Assembly (NCBI RefSeq): GCF_018143015.1
Contig: NC_054746.1
Location: 30,717,129-30,781,128, forward strand
Source of the DNA: Lytechinus variegatus
Taxonomy: Eukaryota > Echinodermata > Echinoidea > Temnopleuroida > Toxopneustidae
DNA length: 64,000 nucleotides
Direction: 5' to 3'
Both the position numbers and the translations under genes were made by a program. Positions within the stretch are counted from its first letter, which is position 1; every line of letters begins with the position of its first letter. Below the pieces are notes generated by a model that had not been told where the DNA came from, made no database searches, and worked only from the letters and a program-made list of their open reading frames with translations. Of this stretch, positions 63,076 to 64,000 are shown piece after piece.

Positions 63076-64000
63076 ACCTCTACATGACCTTTGATGACAT
63101 TGACAGTTGACCCTTGACATGAAGTTAATGTCATGTAAATATTGTCAATTTTTGATAATTGATATTGAAGATATGATCAAATGAAGAATTTTACAAAATG
63201 GCGCGTAGATGACGTCATCATGACCATATGACCTTGAAAAGCTTATTTTGCCGTCTCTATGATAGATTCTATGTATGACGAAAAAATCAGCCAAATTGAT
63301 TCAGCCAATTCCGAGAAAAGTTGGCGACAAACATAGGTGCTAAAAATAAATAAATAATAAAGAAAGAAAATTCTGACGAAATCAAGAGGTGATCTGTCGT
63401 AGACAGACCACCTAATTATATTTTGGTCTACATGTATGAATATGGTAGTGAATTAGGAGATAGTGTGTGTGTGGGGGGGGGGTTAGAAAATAATGCTTGA
63501 GACTTCTGAGCTTGCAATAAAAAGAAAGTTGAGGAGGTGATGGGGAGGAGTGGGGGAAGGGGATGGGTAATTGAAGCAACACTAGGAAGTGAATAGGAAG
63601 TCAGTATGATAGGAACTGAGAAGGGGATTGATCAAAGAGATTTTGTAGACATAGCCAGACATGGGTGCATGGAGGAAGTTTTTCAACGAAAAGGTCACTG
63701 CTAAATTGAGAAAAGGTTGATGATGTCATCTTGTTATTTTGGAAAAAAAGGGAATTAACATGAATTTACAGATTTGATAACACAAGCTTGGAATACTTAG
63801 TAATTGGTTGCCCATGTTTTCTTTTTTTTCTAACAAAGATAAGCTCCTTGCTTATAAAGATGTTGGACAATTTTTTATCTGCCATTGTATTATATTGCCT
63901 ATAGGCCTAGTGAAAAGTGAGAGTATCATAAAGTGAGTGAAGATACATGTATACCCCTTGCCCAATTCTAACCCCAATTTTCCCCAATAAACCCAGCATT

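Larger units (their letters stand above)
61561..63416. mobile_element. 1.86-kb TIR element in WDR26 intron 2
   Basis: Perfect 15-bp terminal inverted repeats, ATTAGGTGGTCTGTC at the left and GACAGACCACCTAAT at the right. Just outside the left end is the palindrome AATTCGTCATGCGGACGAAT plus T. Inside are two copies of a 250-bp repeat, a tRNA-like piece and alternating GC tracts. No coding capacity; superfamily unknown. Confidence 0.8.
60264..64000. other. WDR26 intron 2 (continues off window)
   Basis: No further WDR26 exon was found. It contains the 61561-63416 element and its parts, C- and G-rich runs near 61270 and 63472, and otherwise AT-rich sequence. A duplicate of the exon-2 donor context (ATTCAGCAAGGTGAGT) occurs at about 60446-60461. 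Confidence 0.8.

Overview
This is a eukaryotic (metazoan) genomic window, AT-rich, with widely spaced multi-exon genes and introns full of short transposons. Four conserved animal genes can be rebuilt exon by exon, with GT/AG splice sites and matching phases. The protein sequences are clearly deuterostome-like. The echinoderm-style repeats (foldback elements, GTTTCATAAA hairpins, TTAA-flanked hairpins, repeats carrying the GACCTTTGACCTTGGTCATG motif) suggest an echinoderm, most likely a sea urchin. That placement is an inference; no species is claimed.

Gene layout from left to right. (1) POLR2G, RNA polymerase II subunit RPB7, minus strand, 1995-7622: five coding exons are present and the last about 39 codons lie beyond the left edge. 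(2) GNMT, glycine N-methyltransferase, plus strand, 11458-19001: five exons, complete, 306 aa. (3) NUDT22, a UDP-sugar Nudix hydrolase, minus strand, 29325-31890: four exons, complete, 291 aa. (4) WDR26, a CTLH/GID ubiquitin-ligase subunit, plus strand, from 52334: two exons seen (118 aa, containing the LisH region), with the rest beyond the right edge. POLR2G/GNMT and NUDT22/WDR26 are divergent pairs and GNMT/NUDT22 converge. They are unrelated housekeeping or metabolic genes with no sign of a shared pathway.

The most striking object lies between NUDT22 and WDR26. It is a 13.5-kb foldback transposon (34528-48023) with two inverted arms of about 3.6-3.8 kb. Each arm has a unique outer part of about 0.4 kb and then more than 3 kb of tandem repeats, and the arms flank a 5.6-kb core with no recognisable transposase. 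The architecture resembles the TU/FB class of foldback elements known from sea urchins and Drosophila. The element sits inside a small transposon whose uninterrupted twin lies 1.2 kb downstream (49271-49748); comparing the two gives a 9-bp target duplication. Its own right terminus is split by a 0.5-kb TTAA-flanked hairpin element. A 222-bp miniature relative lies in POLR2G intron 1 (6708-6929).

Other transposons include two hAT-like non-autonomous elements with 8-bp target duplications (50901-51722 and 57583-59040), four TTAA-flanked elements plus a probable decayed fifth, a tRNA-headed SINE (54559-54981), several hairpin MITEs, a TIR element made of tandem repeats of about 160-190 bp (23110-24176), and a 1.9-kb element in WDR26 intron 2 with a tRNA-like segment and alternating GC tracts. 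No CRISPR array, rRNA gene or convincing functional tRNA gene was seen.
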